DNA from: Roseibium sp. HPY-6
GTDB taxonomy: Bacteria > Pseudomonadota > Alphaproteobacteria > Rhizobiales > Stappiaceae
Direction: 5' to 3'
Assembly: GCF_040530035.1 (NCBI RefSeq)
Contig: NZ_JBEWCD010000001.1
Location: 1,922,001-1,986,000 of the forward strand
DNA length: 64,000 nt
Positions within the stretch are counted from its first letter, which is position 1; each line of letters begins with the position of its first letter. Of this stretch, positions 36,367 to 47,960 are shown piece by piece. The position numbers and the translations under genes are program-made. Below the pieces are notes generated by a model. The model did no database searches, was not told the origin of the DNA, and worked only from the letters and a program-made list of their open reading frames with translations.

Positions 36367-36399
36367 GGGAGGGCGGAACGCAATCCGCCCTCCCTTTTT
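36367..36399 (+). terminator. Strong intrinsic terminator/attenuator between smoE and smoF
   Basis: A perfect 11-base stem (36367-36377 with 36384-36394), a 6-base loop and a following run of five T. It begins 18 bases after the smoE stop, while smoF-mtlK continue in the same direction. Partial readthrough would make the receptor in excess over the membrane components. Confidence 0.85.
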
Positions 36400-36467
36400 G
36401 TTAACCTGCACCCCATCGTCCCGTTCGCTGCGTCAGTTCCGCTGCCGTAAACAGAGAAGGTGTGTCC

Positions 36468-37334
36468 ATGGCAACCCAGCACTCCCGTTCCGCAGCCCGC
36501 TTCATGATGGCTCCCGCAGTCATTCTGCTGCTCGGCTGGATGCTCATCCCGCTCACGATGACCCTCGTCTTTTCGTTCAAGAGATATCTGCCGCTGCGCG
36601 GTGGTGATCTTGGATGGGTCGGCTTCGAAAACTATGTCCGCTTTGTCTCCTCCAGTGCCTTCTGGCCAAGCGTCCAGACAACGCTGATCATCGTTGGCGG
36701 CGTATTGTTCATAACAATTGTCTTTGGCGTTCTCCTGTCGATCCTGCTGGATCAGCCGATGTGGGGCCAGGGCGTTGTGCGCATCCTCGTAATCGCGCCG
36801 TTCTTTGTAATGCCGACAGTGTCCGCGCTTGTTTGGAAGAACATGTTCATGGACCCGGTGAACGGCCTGTTCGCGCACCTTTGGAAAGCCTTTGGCGCGC
36901 AGCCGATCGAATGGTTGAGCGACCTGTCGCTGTTTTCGATTATTCTGATCGTCTCCTGGCAGTGGCTGCCATTCGCAACGCTGATCCTGCTGACCGCGAT
37001 CCAGTCGCTCGACAGCGAACAGCTCGAAGCAGCCGAAATGGACGGGGCGCCACCGCTTTCGCGCTTTGCCTACATCATCCTGCCGCACCTTTCGCGGGCG
37101 ATCACGATCGTCGTCCTGATCCAGACGATCTTCCTGCTGGCAATCTTCGCGGAAATCTTCGTGACCACCAGCGGCGCCTTCGGCACCCGCACGCTGACCT
37201 ACCTGATCTACCAGCGTGTTCTTGAAAGCCAGAATGTCGGTCTTGGATCGGCAGGCGGTGTCTACGCCATCATACTTGCCAATATTGTTGCCATCTTCCT
37301 GATGCGCATCGTCGGCAAAAACCTGGACGCGTGA
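36468..37334 (+). CDS. smoF: Polyol ABC importer permease SmoF
   Basis: A 288-residue membrane protein of the MalF-like group with about six membrane segments (the first about residues 12-32). The ATPase-contact EAA motif is EAAEMDGAPPLSRFAYIILP, about 80-90 residues before the C-terminus. GAGAAGG at 36454-36460 gives 7-base spacing to the ATG at 36468; an upstream GTG at 36462 is in frame but too close. SmoG begins 13 bases after its stop. Confidence 0.92.
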   Translation: MATQHSRSAARFMMAPAVILLLGWMLIPLTMTLVFSFKRYLPLRGGDLGWVGFENYVRFVSSSAFWPSVQTTLIIVGGVLFITIVFGVLLSILLDQPMWGQGVVRILVIAPFFVMPTVSALVWKNMFMDPVNGLFAHLWKAFGAQPIEWLSDLSLFSIILIVSWQWLPFATLILLTAIQSLDSEQLEAAEMDGAPPLSRFAYIILPHLSRAITIVVLIQTIFLLAIFAEIFVTTSGAFGTRTLTYLIYQRVLESQNVGLGSAGGVYAIILANIVAIFLMRIVGKNLDA

Positions 37335-37346
37335 GGAGGGAACGAA

Positions 37347-38177
37347 ATGGCTCGTGCTGTCACCACCCGACGCAAGACGATCAACACCATAGTGGCCTGG
37401 GCAATCGGCTTTTTGATCTTCTTCCCGATTCTCTGGACCATATTGACCAGCTTCAAGACCGAAGCCCAGGCAATCAATGATCCGCCGTTGTTCCTGTTCT
37501 TTGACTGGACGCTGGAGAACTACGCTGTTGTTCAGGAGCGCTCCGACTATATGCGCTTCTTGTGGAACTCGGTGATCATCGCCGGCGGCTCCACGGTGAT
37601 CGGTCTGCTGATCGCGATCCCGGCCGCCTGGTCGATGGCCTTCGTGCCTTCAAAACGCACCAAGGACATCCTTCTTTGGATGCTGTCGACCAAGATGCTT
37701 CCGGCCGTCGGCGTGCTCTATCCGATCTATCTGCTGTTCATCGAACTGGGACTTCTGGACACGCGTATCGGTCTGACGATTGTCCTCATGCTGATCAACT
37801 TGCCGATCATCGTGTGGATGCTCTACACCTACTTTAAGGAAATCCCCGGGGAGATTCTGGAGGCCGCCCGCATGGATGGCGCGACCCTCAAGGAGGAAAT
37901 CCTCTACATCCTCACACCGATGGCAATTCCCGGGATCGCTTCAACCCTGCTCCTCAACATCATTCTGGCGTGGAACGAAGCCTTCTGGACACTGAACCTG
38001 ACCGCTGCGAAAGCAGCACCGCTTACCGCGTTCATTGCCAGTTATTCCAGCCCGGAAGGCCTGTTCTACGCCAAGCTGAGCGCAGCCTCGACCATGGCGA
38101 TTGCACCCATTCTGATCCTCGGTTGGTTCAGCCAGAAACAACTTGTACGCGGCCTCACGTTTGGCGCGGTTAAATAG
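37347..38177 (+). CDS. smoG: Polyol ABC importer permease SmoG
   Basis: A 276-residue MalG-like membrane protein with six predicted segments. The EAA loop reads [20 protein letters not shown], followed by the conserved final helices. GAGGAGGGAACGA gives a strong ribosome-binding site. It pairs with SmoF to form the channel. Confidence 0.93.
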   Translation: MARAVTTRRKTINTIVAWAIGFLIFFPILWTILTSFKTEAQAINDPPLFLFFDWTLENYAVVQERSDYMRFLWNSVIIAGGSTVIGLLIAIPAAWSMAFVPSKRTKDILLWMLSTKMLPAVGVLYPIYLLFIELGLLDTRIGLTIVLMLINLPIIVWMLYTYFKEIPGEILEAARMDGATLKEEILYILTPMAIPGIASTLLLNIILAWNEAFWTLNLTAAKAAPLTAFIASYSSPEGLFYAKLSAASTMAIAPILILGWFSQKQLVRGLTFGAVK

Positions 38178-38188
38178 GAGTTCCCGAC

Positions 38189-39192
<1,004 letters not shown>

Positions 39193-39193
<1 letters not shown>

Positions 39194-39963
39194 TGCGGCT
39201 TGAAGGCAAATCAGCACTGATAACGGGCGCAGCGCGCGGCATTGGCAAGTCTTTTGCCAAGCGTTATGTCCAAGAGGGCGCAACAGTGGCCATTGCGGAT
39301 ATCGATCTGGCCAGAGCACAAGCCTGTGCTACGGAAATCGGCCCGAAAGCCTATGCAGTGCATGTCGACGTGACCGATCAGGAGTCGATCGATGCCGCCG
39401 TTGCCGCCACTGAGGCAAAGGCCGGCAGGCTCGACATTCTCATAAACAATGCAGCCTTGTTCGATCTTGCTCCGATCGTCGAAATCACGCGCGAAAGCTA
39501 TCAGCGGCTGTTCGATATCAATGTTGCAGGCACGCTCTTCATGATCCAGGCCGCCGCAAATTCGATGATCAAAGCCGGTAACGGCGGCAAGATCATCAAC
39601 ATGGCAAGCCAGGCGGGCCGTCGGGGGGAATCCCTTGTTGGTGTCTATTGCGCCACGAAGGCGGCGGTCATCAGCCTTACGCAATCTGCGGGCCTGAACC
39701 TTATCCAGCACGGTATCAACGTCAACGCCATCGCACCGGGAGTTGTCGATGGCGAGCACTGGGACGGTGTCGATGCACTCTTTGCGAAATACGAAGGTCT
39801 TGCGCCGGGTGAGAAAAAGGCGGCTGTCGGCCGTTCCGTGCCCTTCGGACGCATGGGGACCGCCGAGGACCTGACTGGAATGGCCGTTTTTCTGGCATCC
39901 GACGATGCCGACTACATCGTGGCTCAAACCTATAACGTCGACGGTGGCAACTGGATGAGTTGA
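39193..39963 (+). CDS. smoS: Sorbitol/L-iditol 2-dehydrogenase SmoS (short-chain dehydrogenase)
   Basis: A 256-residue NAD-dependent SDR that oxidises D-sorbitol (and related polyols) to fructose-type ketoses. Seen: the cofactor loop TGAARGIGKSFA, NNAA in ILINNAALFD, catalytic Ser in INMASQAG, and Tyr-x3-Lys in VYCATKAAV. The ATG at 39193 overlaps the smoK stop (TGATG); a GTG at 39190 directly before it is a weaker option. It is followed 3 bases later by mtlK. Confidence 0.92.
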
Positions 39964-39966
39964 CCA

Positions 39967-41442
39967 ATGACAAGAAAGCTTGACATGACTGTGCTCGCTT
40001 CGCTTCCGGACACGATTGCTGCGCCGGCTTTTGACAGGTCTGCCCTGTCAGTCGGCATCGTTCATATCGGTGTCGGCAATTTTCATCGCGCCCACCAGGC
40101 CGTCTATCTGAACAAATTGTTCGAACTGGGTGAAAGCCATGACTGGGCGATCGTCGGCGCGGGTCTCATGCCCTACGATGAGGCCATGCGCGAACGGCTT
40201 CAAAAACAGGATTGGCTGACAACGATCGTTGAGCTGGATCCGGATGGTTTGAGCGCGCAGGTGTGTGCCTCGATGATCGATTTCGTTGAAGTTGATCCGG
40301 CTGCACTGATCGACCGGCTTTGCCAGTCCGAGATCCGGATCGTTTCGCTGACCATTACGGAGGGCGGCTATTTTGTCGATCCGAATACCGGCGGCTTCGA
40401 CGTTTCGCATCCCGAGATCCTGGCTGACCTTGAAAATCCGGATGCGCCTTCGACGGTCTTCGGTGTCCTTGTTGCTGCGCTGATCCGAAGGCGTGCGGCT
40501 GGACTGATGCCGTTTACGGTCATGTCCTGCGACAACCTTCCTGAAAACGGGCACATTGCCAAACAGGCAACTGTCGGATACGCCCGCGCAATGTCAGCCG
40601 AGGACGCCGGCTGGATCGAGGGCAACGTGACCTTTCCAAGCGGGATGGTGGATTGCATCACTCCGGCGACGGGCGATCGTGAACGCACGCTCATCCGCGA
40701 AACCTTCGACGTAGAGGACTCCGCACCCGTTGTCTGCGAGCCGTTCAGGCAGTGGGTTCTGGAAGACAAGTTTCCGGCTGGCCGCCCGGCCCTGGAAAAG
40801 GTCGGCGTGGAATTTGTGACGGATGTCGCACCCTATGAATTGATGAAGTTGCGGATCCTGAACGGCGGTCACGCAGCCATCGCCTATCCTGGCGCTCTGC
40901 TCGGACACCACTTCGTGCATGATGCCATGGCCGATCCTCTCATTCGCGCCTACCTTGCCAAACTAGAAACGGAAGAAATAGTCCCGACGGTCCCGGAAAT
41001 ACCAGGGGTCAGCTTCACGAATTATCTGGCAACGGTCATGGACAGGTTCTCGAACGCTGCGGTCGGAGACACGATCCCGCGTCTGTGTCTCGATGGATCG
41101 AACCGTCAGCCGAAGTTCATTCTGCCGACCATACAGGATCGCATTGACCGCGGTCTGCCAATCAGGGGCCTTGTCCTGGAAACAGCCTTGTGGTGCCTCT
41201 ATTGCCTTGGACGCAACGAGGCGGGGCAAGAGATCCGTCTGGAAGACGAAAACGCTGACATTCTCAGAGAATGGGCGCACACCGTCTATTCGGAAGGCAA
41301 GGTCGACGAGCTGCCGGAACTGTTTGGCCCATTATGCACCAACCCGGCATTTCTCGGCGAGTTTGGAACCGCTGCGAACAAGCTGCAAAACTTGGGAGCT
41401 GCCAAAACGCTGGAGGATTATCTCTCCGCGTCAACCGCATAA
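39967..41442 (+). CDS. mtlK: Mannitol 2-dehydrogenase MtlK
   Basis: A 491-residue long-chain polyol dehydrogenase that oxidises D-mannitol to D-fructose with NAD. The N-terminal nucleotide-binding segment is IVHIGVGNFHRAHQAVYLN. The family's catalytic Lys-x4-Asn-x2-His pattern is seen in LMKLRILNGGHAAIAYPG. Length is normal for the family. It ends the smo operon; the 198-bp gap that follows shows no clear terminator. Confidence 0.95.
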   Translation: MTRKLDMTVLASLPDTIAAPAFDRSALSVGIVHIGVGNFHRAHQAVYLNKLFELGESHDWAIVGAGLMPYDEAMRERLQKQDWLTTIVELDPDGLSAQVCASMIDFVEVDPAALIDRLCQSEIRIVSLTITEGGYFVDPNTGGFDVSHPEILADLENPDAPSTVFGVLVAALIRRRAAGLMPFTVMSCDNLPENGHIAKQATVGYARAMSAEDAGWIEGNVTFPSGMVDCITPATGDRERTLIRETFDVEDSAPVVCEPFRQWVLEDKFPAGRPALEKVGVEFVTDVAPYELMKLRILNGGHAAIAYPGALLGHHFVHDAMADPLIRAYLAKLETEEIVPTVPEIPGVSFTNYLATVMDRFSNAAVGDTIPRLCLDGSNRQPKFILPTIQDRIDRGLPIRGLVLETALWCLYCLGRNEAGQEIRLEDENADILREWAHTVYSEGKVDELPELFGPLCTNPAFLGEFGTAANKLQNLGAAKTLEDYLSASTA

Positions 41443-41640
41443 GCCGCCTTTGTGGTCTTGATCCCGGCCTGCATACCGCCAGTCTCGCTCCATGTTGCAT
41501 GTTGCGAGCGCTGATCGCCTGAAATTGAGAATCCGTGTAGTTGCGTTCTTGCCCTGAGGGATTACCTGTGATGCGGGCTTGGGCGCAACACGAGCAGCGT
41601 AGCCCGGGGGATGAGTGAATATTCAGGAGCAGGTGCTGAA

Positions 41641-42183
41641 ATGATCAGGTTGAGCAGGCGGGAAATTCTGGCAGGAAGTGCGGCGGTCGCAATTGCAGGA
41701 ACGCCGGCATTGGCCGAAGAGGTCAATTTGCGGGCGCTCGGGCTCGCCGAACCTGCCTTTAGCGTTGATGCAGAACTCAACATTCCGGATCTCACCGGTG
41801 CCGTTCATCAACTGGAAGATTATCGCGGCAAAACAGTTGTGGTCTCCTTTTGGGCGACCTGGTGCCCGCCTTGCCGTAAGGAAATGCCGACGCTTGCGCG
41901 ACTGGGGCGTGAACTGGGGTCCGATGATTATGCTGTCCTTGCGGTGAATATCGGCGACCGTCAGGACAAGATCCAGGCTTTCCTTGATGAGATCGAGCAT
42001 GAGGGCATGTCCATCCTGATGGATAGTGACAAGGAGATGCCGTCCAAGTGGTCTCTGCGCGGCCTGCCGGTAACCTACATCATCGATGCAAATGGTGATG
42101 TTGCTCTGGGCGCCATCGGCGAAAGGATTTGGGATTCCCCGGAAATGATCGCCGGTATCAGATCCGTCGGTGGCACGTCATGA
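41641..42183 (+). CDS. Exported TlpA-like thioredoxin
   Basis: A 180-residue thiol-disulfide protein. The start at 41641 (MIRLSRREILAG) gives a twin-arginine-like signal with cleavage near TPALA; an upstream in-frame ATG at 41611 adds ten residues. The active site is FWATWCPPCRKEMPTL and the cis-Pro region LRGLPVTYIID. A Cys-Pro-Pro-Cys centre is typical of reducing TlpA/ResA-type proteins used for cytochrome c or copper-site assembly. Its partner is unknown; it stands alone between the polyol and hut operons, converging with hutC. Confidence 0.88.
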   Translation: MIRLSRREILAGSAAVAIAGTPALAEEVNLRALGLAEPAFSVDAELNIPDLTGAVHQLEDYRGKTVVVSFWATWCPPCRKEMPTLARLGRELGSDDYAVLAVNIGDRQDKIQAFLDEIEHEGMSILMDSDKEMPSKWSLRGLPVTYIIDANGDVALGAIGERIWDSPEMIAGIRSVGGTS

Positions 42184-42217
42184 CCCAAACGCAATTCTGA
42201 CGCGACCCGCAAAGTCA

Positions 42218-42919
42218 TCATATTTCGGTTCGCATCCGGTAGCCGGGTGCGAAAATCATCCGCACATGCGTGATCGGTTGCTCACCCGTCCAGGTGATGC
42301 GTTCCATGGCAAAGAGCGCGGTGCCAACAGCCGCGTCCAGCTTTGCCGACAGTGTCTCATCGGCGTTGACGGCAAAGAATGACAAGTCGCCGTGACTGTA
42401 GGGCGCGTTGTGCACCAGCCACTCGTTCGCGCTGACATCGTTGAAAGACAGATCGCGTGCCGCGGGCGCGGAATCCAGATTGATGTACCGCTCCTCGAAG
42501 GCGTAAGGGCGTTCGTTCGAAAAATGCAGCGTCTTCAGAAAGAGAACGTCGTCGCCGAGCGACACCTGGAATGCCCCGTGCAGCATTGGAGGCAAAGGCC
42601 TCAGATCACGCTGAAGCACTGAGTGCCTGTAGGATCCGCCGAGCGATTCCACCTCTTCCCGAATGATCGGTATTGTCAGCGTTGCCCGCTGCGGCGGGTT
42701 GACGGCAACACGGGTTCCGGCACGCCGTTTGCGCACGACAAGACCGCTTTCGGCAAGATCCCTGAGCGCGCGGTTGACCGTCGTGCGTGCACAGCCGAAT
42801 TCCTCCGCGAGATCGGCTTCATGCGGGATCTGTTCTCCCGGCTGCCAAAACCTGTCGTGTATGCGCCGCAGGAGGACTTCGCGGATGCCGGTCCAGGAAT
42901 TCGTATCTGTCAGCGTCAC
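42218..42919 (-). CDS. hutC: Histidine utilisation repressor HutC
   Basis: A 233-residue GntR/HutC-family repressor. The N-terminal winged helix is seen in QIPHEADLAEEFGCARTTVN with RALRDLAESGLV; the C-terminal UTRA ligand domain contains FLKTLHFSNERPYAFEERYI and a final AMERITWTGEQPITHV. In characterised HutC proteins urocanate is the inducer. It lies 9 bases after hutF in a leftward hutF-hutC unit. A candidate operator sits in the hutF-hutI gap. Confidence 0.93.
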   Translation of the reverse strand: MTLTDTNSWTGIREVLLRRIHDRFWQPGEQIPHEADLAEEFGCARTTVNRALRDLAESGLVVRKRRAGTRVAVNPPQRATLTIPIIREEVESLGGSYRHSVLQRDLRPLPPMLHGAFQVSLGDDVLFLKTLHFSNERPYAFEERYINLDSAPAARDLSFNDVSANEWLVHNAPYSHGDLSFFAVNADETLSAKLDAAVGTALFAMERITWTGEQPITHVRMIFAPGYRMRTEI

Positions 42920-42928
42920 GTCAGTTCC

Positions 42929-44308
42929 TTACAGTCTCATCCGCAACGCAGCCACTGTCTTGCGGTAAGCTGCACGGATTGCGTCGCCTTTTACATGTTT
43001 TCCCTCACGAACAACATGCCTGCCGGCGGACCAGACATCGGTGATCATCCTGTCATCACCTGCGAAGATGTAAGCATCCAGGATTTCATCGCCCTCACGG
43101 CCCTCCAGGTCGATGGCCTTTTCATCCAGCGCGACAAGGTCCGCGAAACCACCTGTTGCGAGAGCACCTGCCTTGCGCCCGATTGCCTGTGCACCACCCA
43201 AGGCGACTTTCTCAAACAGGACACGCCCTGTCGATTTTTCCGGCGTCGCAATCGAGGCTCTGCACTTGTCCCGGAGGCGCTGCGAATATTCCAGCGTGCG
43301 CAATTCTTCCGAGAGTGAGATGCGAATATTGGAGTCCGATCCGATCCCGAATTTCCCATCATTTTCCGTGTAGCGGACACCATCGAAGATGCCGTCACCC
43401 AGGCTTGATTCAGTGATGGGACAAAGCCCTGCAACCGCACCGGTCTTTGCAAGCGCAGCCGTCTCCTCAGGCAGCATCTGCGTGCAGTGAATCAGGCACC
43501 AGTTCTCAGAGACAGGAGCATTGCGAAGAAGCCACTCTACCGGTCGCGTGCCACGTGCAGCAATGACCTCCTCGACTTCGGCAACCTGTTCGGCAAGATG
43601 CATATGCAGCGGCCTGTCGCCGGCGAGCGCGATCGCAGCTGTCAGGCCGTCCTCATCAACCGCTCGAAGCGAATGCGGCGCGACGCCGAGAACCGCATCT
43701 TCAGGCAAGCGACTCATTGTCCCCGCTGCCAACTCAAACAACATTGCGAAGCGATCGGGGTCGTTGCCGAAACGGACTTGTCCGGGTGCAAGCGGACGCC
43801 GGTCGCAACCGCCATGCTGGTAGAGGACAGGAAGGAGAGTCAGGCCAATCCCTGTCTTTTCGGCAGCCTCGATGATCCTGTCGCTCAATTCCGCGAGATT
43901 TGCATAAGGCGTTCCGCCCGGCTGATGGTGGAGATAATGGAATTCACCGATCGAAGCATAACCTGCCTCGAGCATTTCCATTTGTACAAAGGCGGCGATC
44001 GAGCCGATATCCTCCGGGGTCAGCACATCCAGAAACCGGAACATGATCTCCCGCCAGGTCCAGAAACTGTCGTGTGCTTCTTGTCCGCGGCGCTCGCTCA
44101 TCCCGGCCATGGCCCGTTGAAACGCATGGCTGTGCAGGTTGGCGGGGGCCGGAAGCAGGATGCCGACGCTGTTGCCGGCCGGCACAGTATCTCGCTGCAT
44201 CGAAGATATGTGTCCGTCGTCTGAAACGGTGATCGCGACATTCTCAGCCCACCCGTCCGGCAAAAGCGCCTTCTTCGCAAAAATATGCGCTCCGGAGATC
44301 GTCGACAT
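42929..44308 (-). CDS. hutF: Formimidoylglutamate deiminase HutF
   Basis: A 459-residue amidohydrolase that converts N-formimidoyl-L-glutamate to N-formyl-L-glutamate plus ammonia. Metal-site motifs: PANLHSHAFQRAMAG (His-x-His), PLHMHLAEQVAEVEE, LIHCTQM and GSDSNIRIS. GAGGA lies 8 bases before the ATG at 44308; longer in-frame starts run into the operator region. Together with HutG this indicates the five-step route via formylglutamate. Confidence 0.94.
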   Translation of the reverse strand: MSTISGAHIFAKKALLPDGWAENVAITVSDDGHISSMQRDTVPAGNSVGILLPAPANLHSHAFQRAMAGMSERRGQEAHDSFWTWREIMFRFLDVLTPEDIGSIAAFVQMEMLEAGYASIGEFHYLHHQPGGTPYANLAELSDRIIEAAEKTGIGLTLLPVLYQHGGCDRRPLAPGQVRFGNDPDRFAMLFELAAGTMSRLPEDAVLGVAPHSLRAVDEDGLTAAIALAGDRPLHMHLAEQVAEVEEVIAARGTRPVEWLLRNAPVSENWCLIHCTQMLPEETAALAKTGAVAGLCPITESSLGDGIFDGVRYTENDGKFGIGSDSNIRISLSEELRTLEYSQRLRDKCRASIATPEKSTGRVLFEKVALGGAQAIGRKAGALATGGFADLVALDEKAIDLEGREGDEILDAYIFAGDDRMITDVWSAGRHVVREGKHVKGDAIRAAYRKTVAALRMRL

Positions 44309-44331
44309 GCCGCACATCCTCGTTGACACGT

Positions 44332-44351
44332 TAATATGTGCATGCATATTA
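44332..44351. promoter_or_regulatory. Candidate HutC operator in the hutF-hutI gap
   Basis: Perfect 7-base arms TAATATG and CATATTA with a 6-base centre lie in the 79-bp divergent gap. HutC-type GntR repressors bind AT-rich inverted repeats of this size. Assignment is by position and symmetry. Confidence 0.65.
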
Positions 44352-44387
44352 TCTATTATCGCGATCTAATCAAGCCGGAGTTGGTCC

Positions 44388-45593
44388 TTGTCGCAGCGCC
44401 TCCTGACGAATGCCAGTCTGGCAACCATGCTGGATACCGGCTCGCCCTATGGCTTGATAGAAAACGGAATTCTTGCGCTCGAGGGCGGCAAAATCTCCTG
44501 GGTGGGCGCCGGGACAGAACTCCCGCCGGAGTATTCGTCTTGGGCTGTGGAGGATCTTGGCGGACGTTTGGTTACGCCGGGTCTGATCGACTGTCACACA
44601 CATGTGGTTTTTGGCGGCGACCGGGCCCGGGAATTCGAAATGCGTCTTGAAGGCGCATCCTATGAAGAGGTAGCGAAGGCGGGTGGCGGCATTATCTCCA
44701 CGGTCAAGGCAACCCGCACGGCAAGCGAAGATGAGCTCCTTGCGGAAGCCCTCACCCGGGTCGATGCCCTGATCGCAGAAGGCGTCACGGCACTTGAAAT
44801 CAAGTCCGGCTACGGCCTCGATGTTGAAACCGAGTTGCGCATGCTGCGGACGGCGAGAAAGATCGGCGAAGTTCGGCCGGTGCTGGTCCGTACGAGTTTC
44901 CTCGGCGCACATGCTATACCACCGGAATACAAGGGCCGCGCCGACGCTTATCTTGATGAGGTTTGCCTGCCCGCCTTGGCAGCCGCCCATGACGAAGGAC
45001 TTGTCGATGCAGTCGACGGGTTCTGTGAGGGCATCGCTTTTACGCCGGACCAGATCGCACGGGTGTTCGAAAAGGCGAAAGAGCTCGGCCTTCCGGTTAA
45101 ACTCCATGCCGAGCAGCTTTCCAATCTCGGTGGCACAGCCCTGGCTGCTAGCTATGGTGCCTTGTCTGCCGATCATCTTGAATATCTGGATGAAGCCGGT
45201 GTTAGTGCGCTGAAAGAAAGCGGCAGTGTTGCCGTTCTTCTGCCCGGTGCGTTCTACACTCTGAGGGAAACACAGCTACCGCCTCTTGATCTGTTGCGCC
45301 GATACAAGGTCGCAGTCGCGCTCGCCACTGACTGCAATCCCGGTTCCTCTCCCCTCGCCTCGCTTTTGCTGACGATGAACGTGGGTTGCACATTGTTCCG
45401 CATGACCCCGGAAGAAGCGCTGGCAGGAGTGACGCGAGAAGCCGCGAAAGCTCTTGATCTCGGCGACCGCGGCACGCTTGAGGCTTGTAACTGCGCCGAT
45501 CTGGCCATCTGGAACGTCCGGCATCCGGCAGAACTGAGCTACAGGATCGGCTTCAATGCGCTGGAAAAACGTCTTTTCGGAGGCCTGGAATGA
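44388..45593 (+). CDS. hutI: Imidazolonepropionase HutI
   Basis: A 401-residue metal-dependent hydrolase that opens imidazolonepropionate to formimidoylglutamate. Seen: [14 protein letters not shown] (His-x-His and a substrate Arg), [19 protein letters not shown] and [12 protein letters not shown]. The start is TTG at 44388 with GGAG 7 bases upstream. Its stop overlaps the hutH start by 4 bases. Confidence 0.95.
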   Translation: MSQRLLTNASLATMLDTGSPYGLIENGILALEGGKISWVGAGTELPPEYSSWAVEDLGGRLVTPGLIDCHTHVVFGGDRAREFEMRLEGASYEEVAKAGGGIISTVKATRTASEDELLAEALTRVDALIAEGVTALEIKSGYGLDVETELRMLRTARKIGEVRPVLVRTSFLGAHAIPPEYKGRADAYLDEVCLPALAAAHDEGLVDAVDGFCEGIAFTPDQIARVFEKAKELGLPVKLHAEQLSNLGGTALAASYGALSADHLEYLDEAGVSALKESGSVAVLLPGAFYTLRETQLPPLDLLRRYKVAVALATDCNPGSSPLASLLLTMNVGCTLFRMTPEEALAGVTREAAKALDLGDRGTLEACNCADLAIWNVRHPAELSYRIGFNALEKRLFGGLE

Positions 45594-47146
45594 AAGCGCT
45601 CACGCTGACCCCCGGCCTGGTGAACCTCGCCGATCTGGAACATGTCTACCGCGAAGAAGCCGCTGTGCGCGTTGACCGCGCAGCTGAACCCGCCATCCGG
45701 CAGGCCGCCGAACGCGTTGCAAAGGCAGCTCGGGGTAGCGATGCCGTCTACGGTGTCAACACCGGCTTTGGAAAACTTGCAAGCGTCAAGATCGCCGCTG
45801 ATGACACGGAAACTCTCCAGCGCAATCTGATCCTGTCTCACTGTTGCGGGGTCGGTGAACCGCTCGACCGCACCACGACCCGTCTGATGATGGTCCTGAA
45901 ACTTCTGTCGCTGGGGCGCGGGGCTTCCGGCGTACGGCTCGAGGTTTTGCAGCTGATAGAAGCCTGCCTGGATAAAGGCGTCACGCCCGTCATTCCGTCG
46001 CAAGGGTCTGTCGGGGCTTCAGGTGATCTTGCGCCGCTTGCGCATATGACGGCCGTGCTGATCGGCGAAGGCGAAGCGATCTTTGAAGGCAACCGTCTTG
46101 CTGGCGCGGAAGCGCTCGCAAAAGCCGGTCTTGAGCCGATCGTGCTCGGCCCGAAGGAAGGCCTTGGCCTGATCAACGGAACGCAATTCTCGACCGCTTG
46201 TGCGCTTGTCGGATTGTTTGACGCCTGGCGGCTGGCAGAAGCAACGCTCGTCACGGCAAGCTTGTCGACCGACGCCATCATGGGCTCGACCGCCCCACTT
46301 CTTGCCGGCATTCACGAACTGCGCGGTCATCGCGGCCAGATTGAAGTCGCCCGGATCATGCGGGACATCATGACAGGGTCCCAGATCAGGGAAAGCCATC
46401 GCGAAGGCGACACACGCGTTCAGGATCCTTATTGCATCCGCTGCCAGCCGCAGGTTGCCGGTGCGTGCGTTGATCTCTTGCGTATGGCCGCGACAACGCT
46501 TGAGATCGAAGCCAACGCGGCAACCGACAATCCGCTCGTGCTCGTCGATGTCGACCGGATTGTGTCAGGTGGAAATTTTCATGCTGAACCGGTTGCCTTT
46601 GCCGCCGACCAGATCGCACTCGCTGTCGCCGAACTCGGCGCTATTTCCCAGCGCCGGATCGCGCTGATGGTTGACCCGACGCTCTCCTTCGACCTGCCAC
46701 CGTTCCTCGCCAAGGATCCCGGTCTCAATTCAGGCATGATGATCGCCGAGGTCACGACGGCAGCACTCATGAGCGAGAACAAGCACTTGGCCAATCCCTG
46801 CTCGACGGACTCCACACCGACCAGCGCCAATCAGGAAGACCATGTGTCCATGGCGGCGCATGGTGCCCGCCGTCTTCACCGGATGACCGCCAACCTGTCG
46901 CATATTCTCGGCGTCGAACTTCTATGCGCCATCGCAGGTATCGAACACCGTGCGCCCCTGGAAACCAGTCCCGCTCTTCAGTCGGTCATCGCGAGATTAC
47001 GCGAGGAAGTGCCCGCGCTTGAAGAAGACCGCTATCTGGCACCCGATCTTGAAACCGCTGCAGACCTTGTCCGCTCAAGGGTTCTTGTGTCGGTTTTGTC
47101 GAACGAGCACATGATCAAACTGGGGGCAGCCGATGCAGCCGGTTGA
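45590..47146 (+). CDS. hutH: Histidine ammonia-lyase HutH
   Basis: A 518-residue lyase that deaminates L-histidine to urocanate. The Ala-Ser-Gly triad that forms the MIO cofactor is in [17 protein letters not shown] near residue 144. Further family motifs are [17 protein letters not shown] and [13 protein letters not shown] Tyr near residue 53 (DAVYGVNTG) is the expected catalytic residue. It overlaps hutG by 14 bases. Confidence 0.96.
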   Translation: MKALTLTPGLVNLADLEHVYREEAAVRVDRAAEPAIRQAAERVAKAARGSDAVYGVNTGFGKLASVKIAADDTETLQRNLILSHCCGVGEPLDRTTTRLMMVLKLLSLGRGASGVRLEVLQLIEACLDKGVTPVIPSQGSVGASGDLAPLAHMTAVLIGEGEAIFEGNRLAGAEALAKAGLEPIVLGPKEGLGLINGTQFSTACALVGLFDAWRLAEATLVTASLSTDAIMGSTAPLLAGIHELRGHRGQIEVARIMRDIMTGSQIRESHREGDTRVQDPYCIRCQPQVAGACVDLLRMAATTLEIEANAATDNPLVLVDVDRIVSGGNFHAEPVAFAADQIALAVAELGAISQRRIALMVDPTLSFDLPPFLAKDPGLNSGMMIAEVTTAALMSENKHLANPCSTDSTPTSANQEDHVSMAAHGARRLHRMTANLSHILGVELLCAIAGIEHRAPLETSPALQSVIARLREEVPALEEDRYLAPDLETAADLVRSRVLVSVLSNEHMIKLGAADAAG

Positions 47147-47960
47147 GGTCACGAGTGGGGACGGCCCCGTTGTCCTGGGTCTTCCGCATTCAGGCACTTT
47201 CGTGCCGGACGAGATCTGGCAACAGCTTAACCCACTCGGACAAAAGCTTGCCGATACGGACTGGCATGTCGACCGGCTCTATTCCGGTCTTCTGCCTCGC
47301 GCGACGATGGTTCGGGCGAACTTTCACCGCTATGTCATCGACGCCAACCGCGATCCGGAAGGCATAAGCCTTTACCCCGGCCAGAACACGACCACGTTGT
47401 GCCCGACGACCGACTTTGATGGCACGCCGATTTACCGCGAAGACGCAGCACCGGACAAAGCGGAAATCGAAGCGCGCCGGATTGCCTGGCACGCGCCGTA
47501 TCACGCGGCGCTCGCAGCGGAACTGAACCGGGTCAGGGCAAAGCACGGCATTGCCATTCTCTATGACTGTCATTCGATCCGTTCCGTCGTACCGTTCCTG
47601 TTCGAGGGCACGCTACCTGACTTCAATGTGGGCACCAACAACGGGGCGACCTGCGCACCGGAGATCGAAGCGGCGGTTTATCGGCATGTGAAAGACGCTG
47701 AAGGTTACGCGTCGGTTCTGAATGGCCGCTTCAAGGGTGGCTGGACAACACGGCATTATGGGCGCCCCAAAGAGGGTTTTCATGCCATCCAGATGGAGCT
47801 TGCCCAACGGACGCATCTGACCGTCGAAGACCAGCCTTTTGACTACGACGAACGCGAGGCACAGCGCCTGCGCAGTCACTTGCAGACCATTTTAAGTGCG
47901 CTTGAAGCTTTGGCGCCGGCACTTGCAGAAAAACAAGAAGATCGAGGGAACGCATCATGA
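47133..47960 (+). CDS. hutG: N-formylglutamate amidohydrolase HutG
   Basis: A 275-residue deformylase that gives glutamate plus formate, the last step of the five-step hut route. Seen: [28 protein letters not shown] with the metal-binding Asp/His, and [13 protein letters not shown] with substrate-contacting basic residues. It overlaps hutH by 14 bases and hutU by 4, an arrangement implying coupled translation. Confidence 0.94.
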   Translation: MQPVEVTSGDGPVVLGLPHSGTFVPDEIWQQLNPLGQKLADTDWHVDRLYSGLLPRATMVRANFHRYVIDANRDPEGISLYPGQNTTTLCPTTDFDGTPIYREDAAPDKAEIEARRIAWHAPYHAALAAELNRVRAKHGIAILYDCHSIRSVVPFLFEGTLPDFNVGTNNGATCAPEIEAAVYRHVKDAEGYASVLNGRFKGGWTTRHYGRPKEGFHAIQMELAQRTHLTVEDQPFDYDEREAQRLRSHLQTILSALEALAPALAEKQEDRGNAS

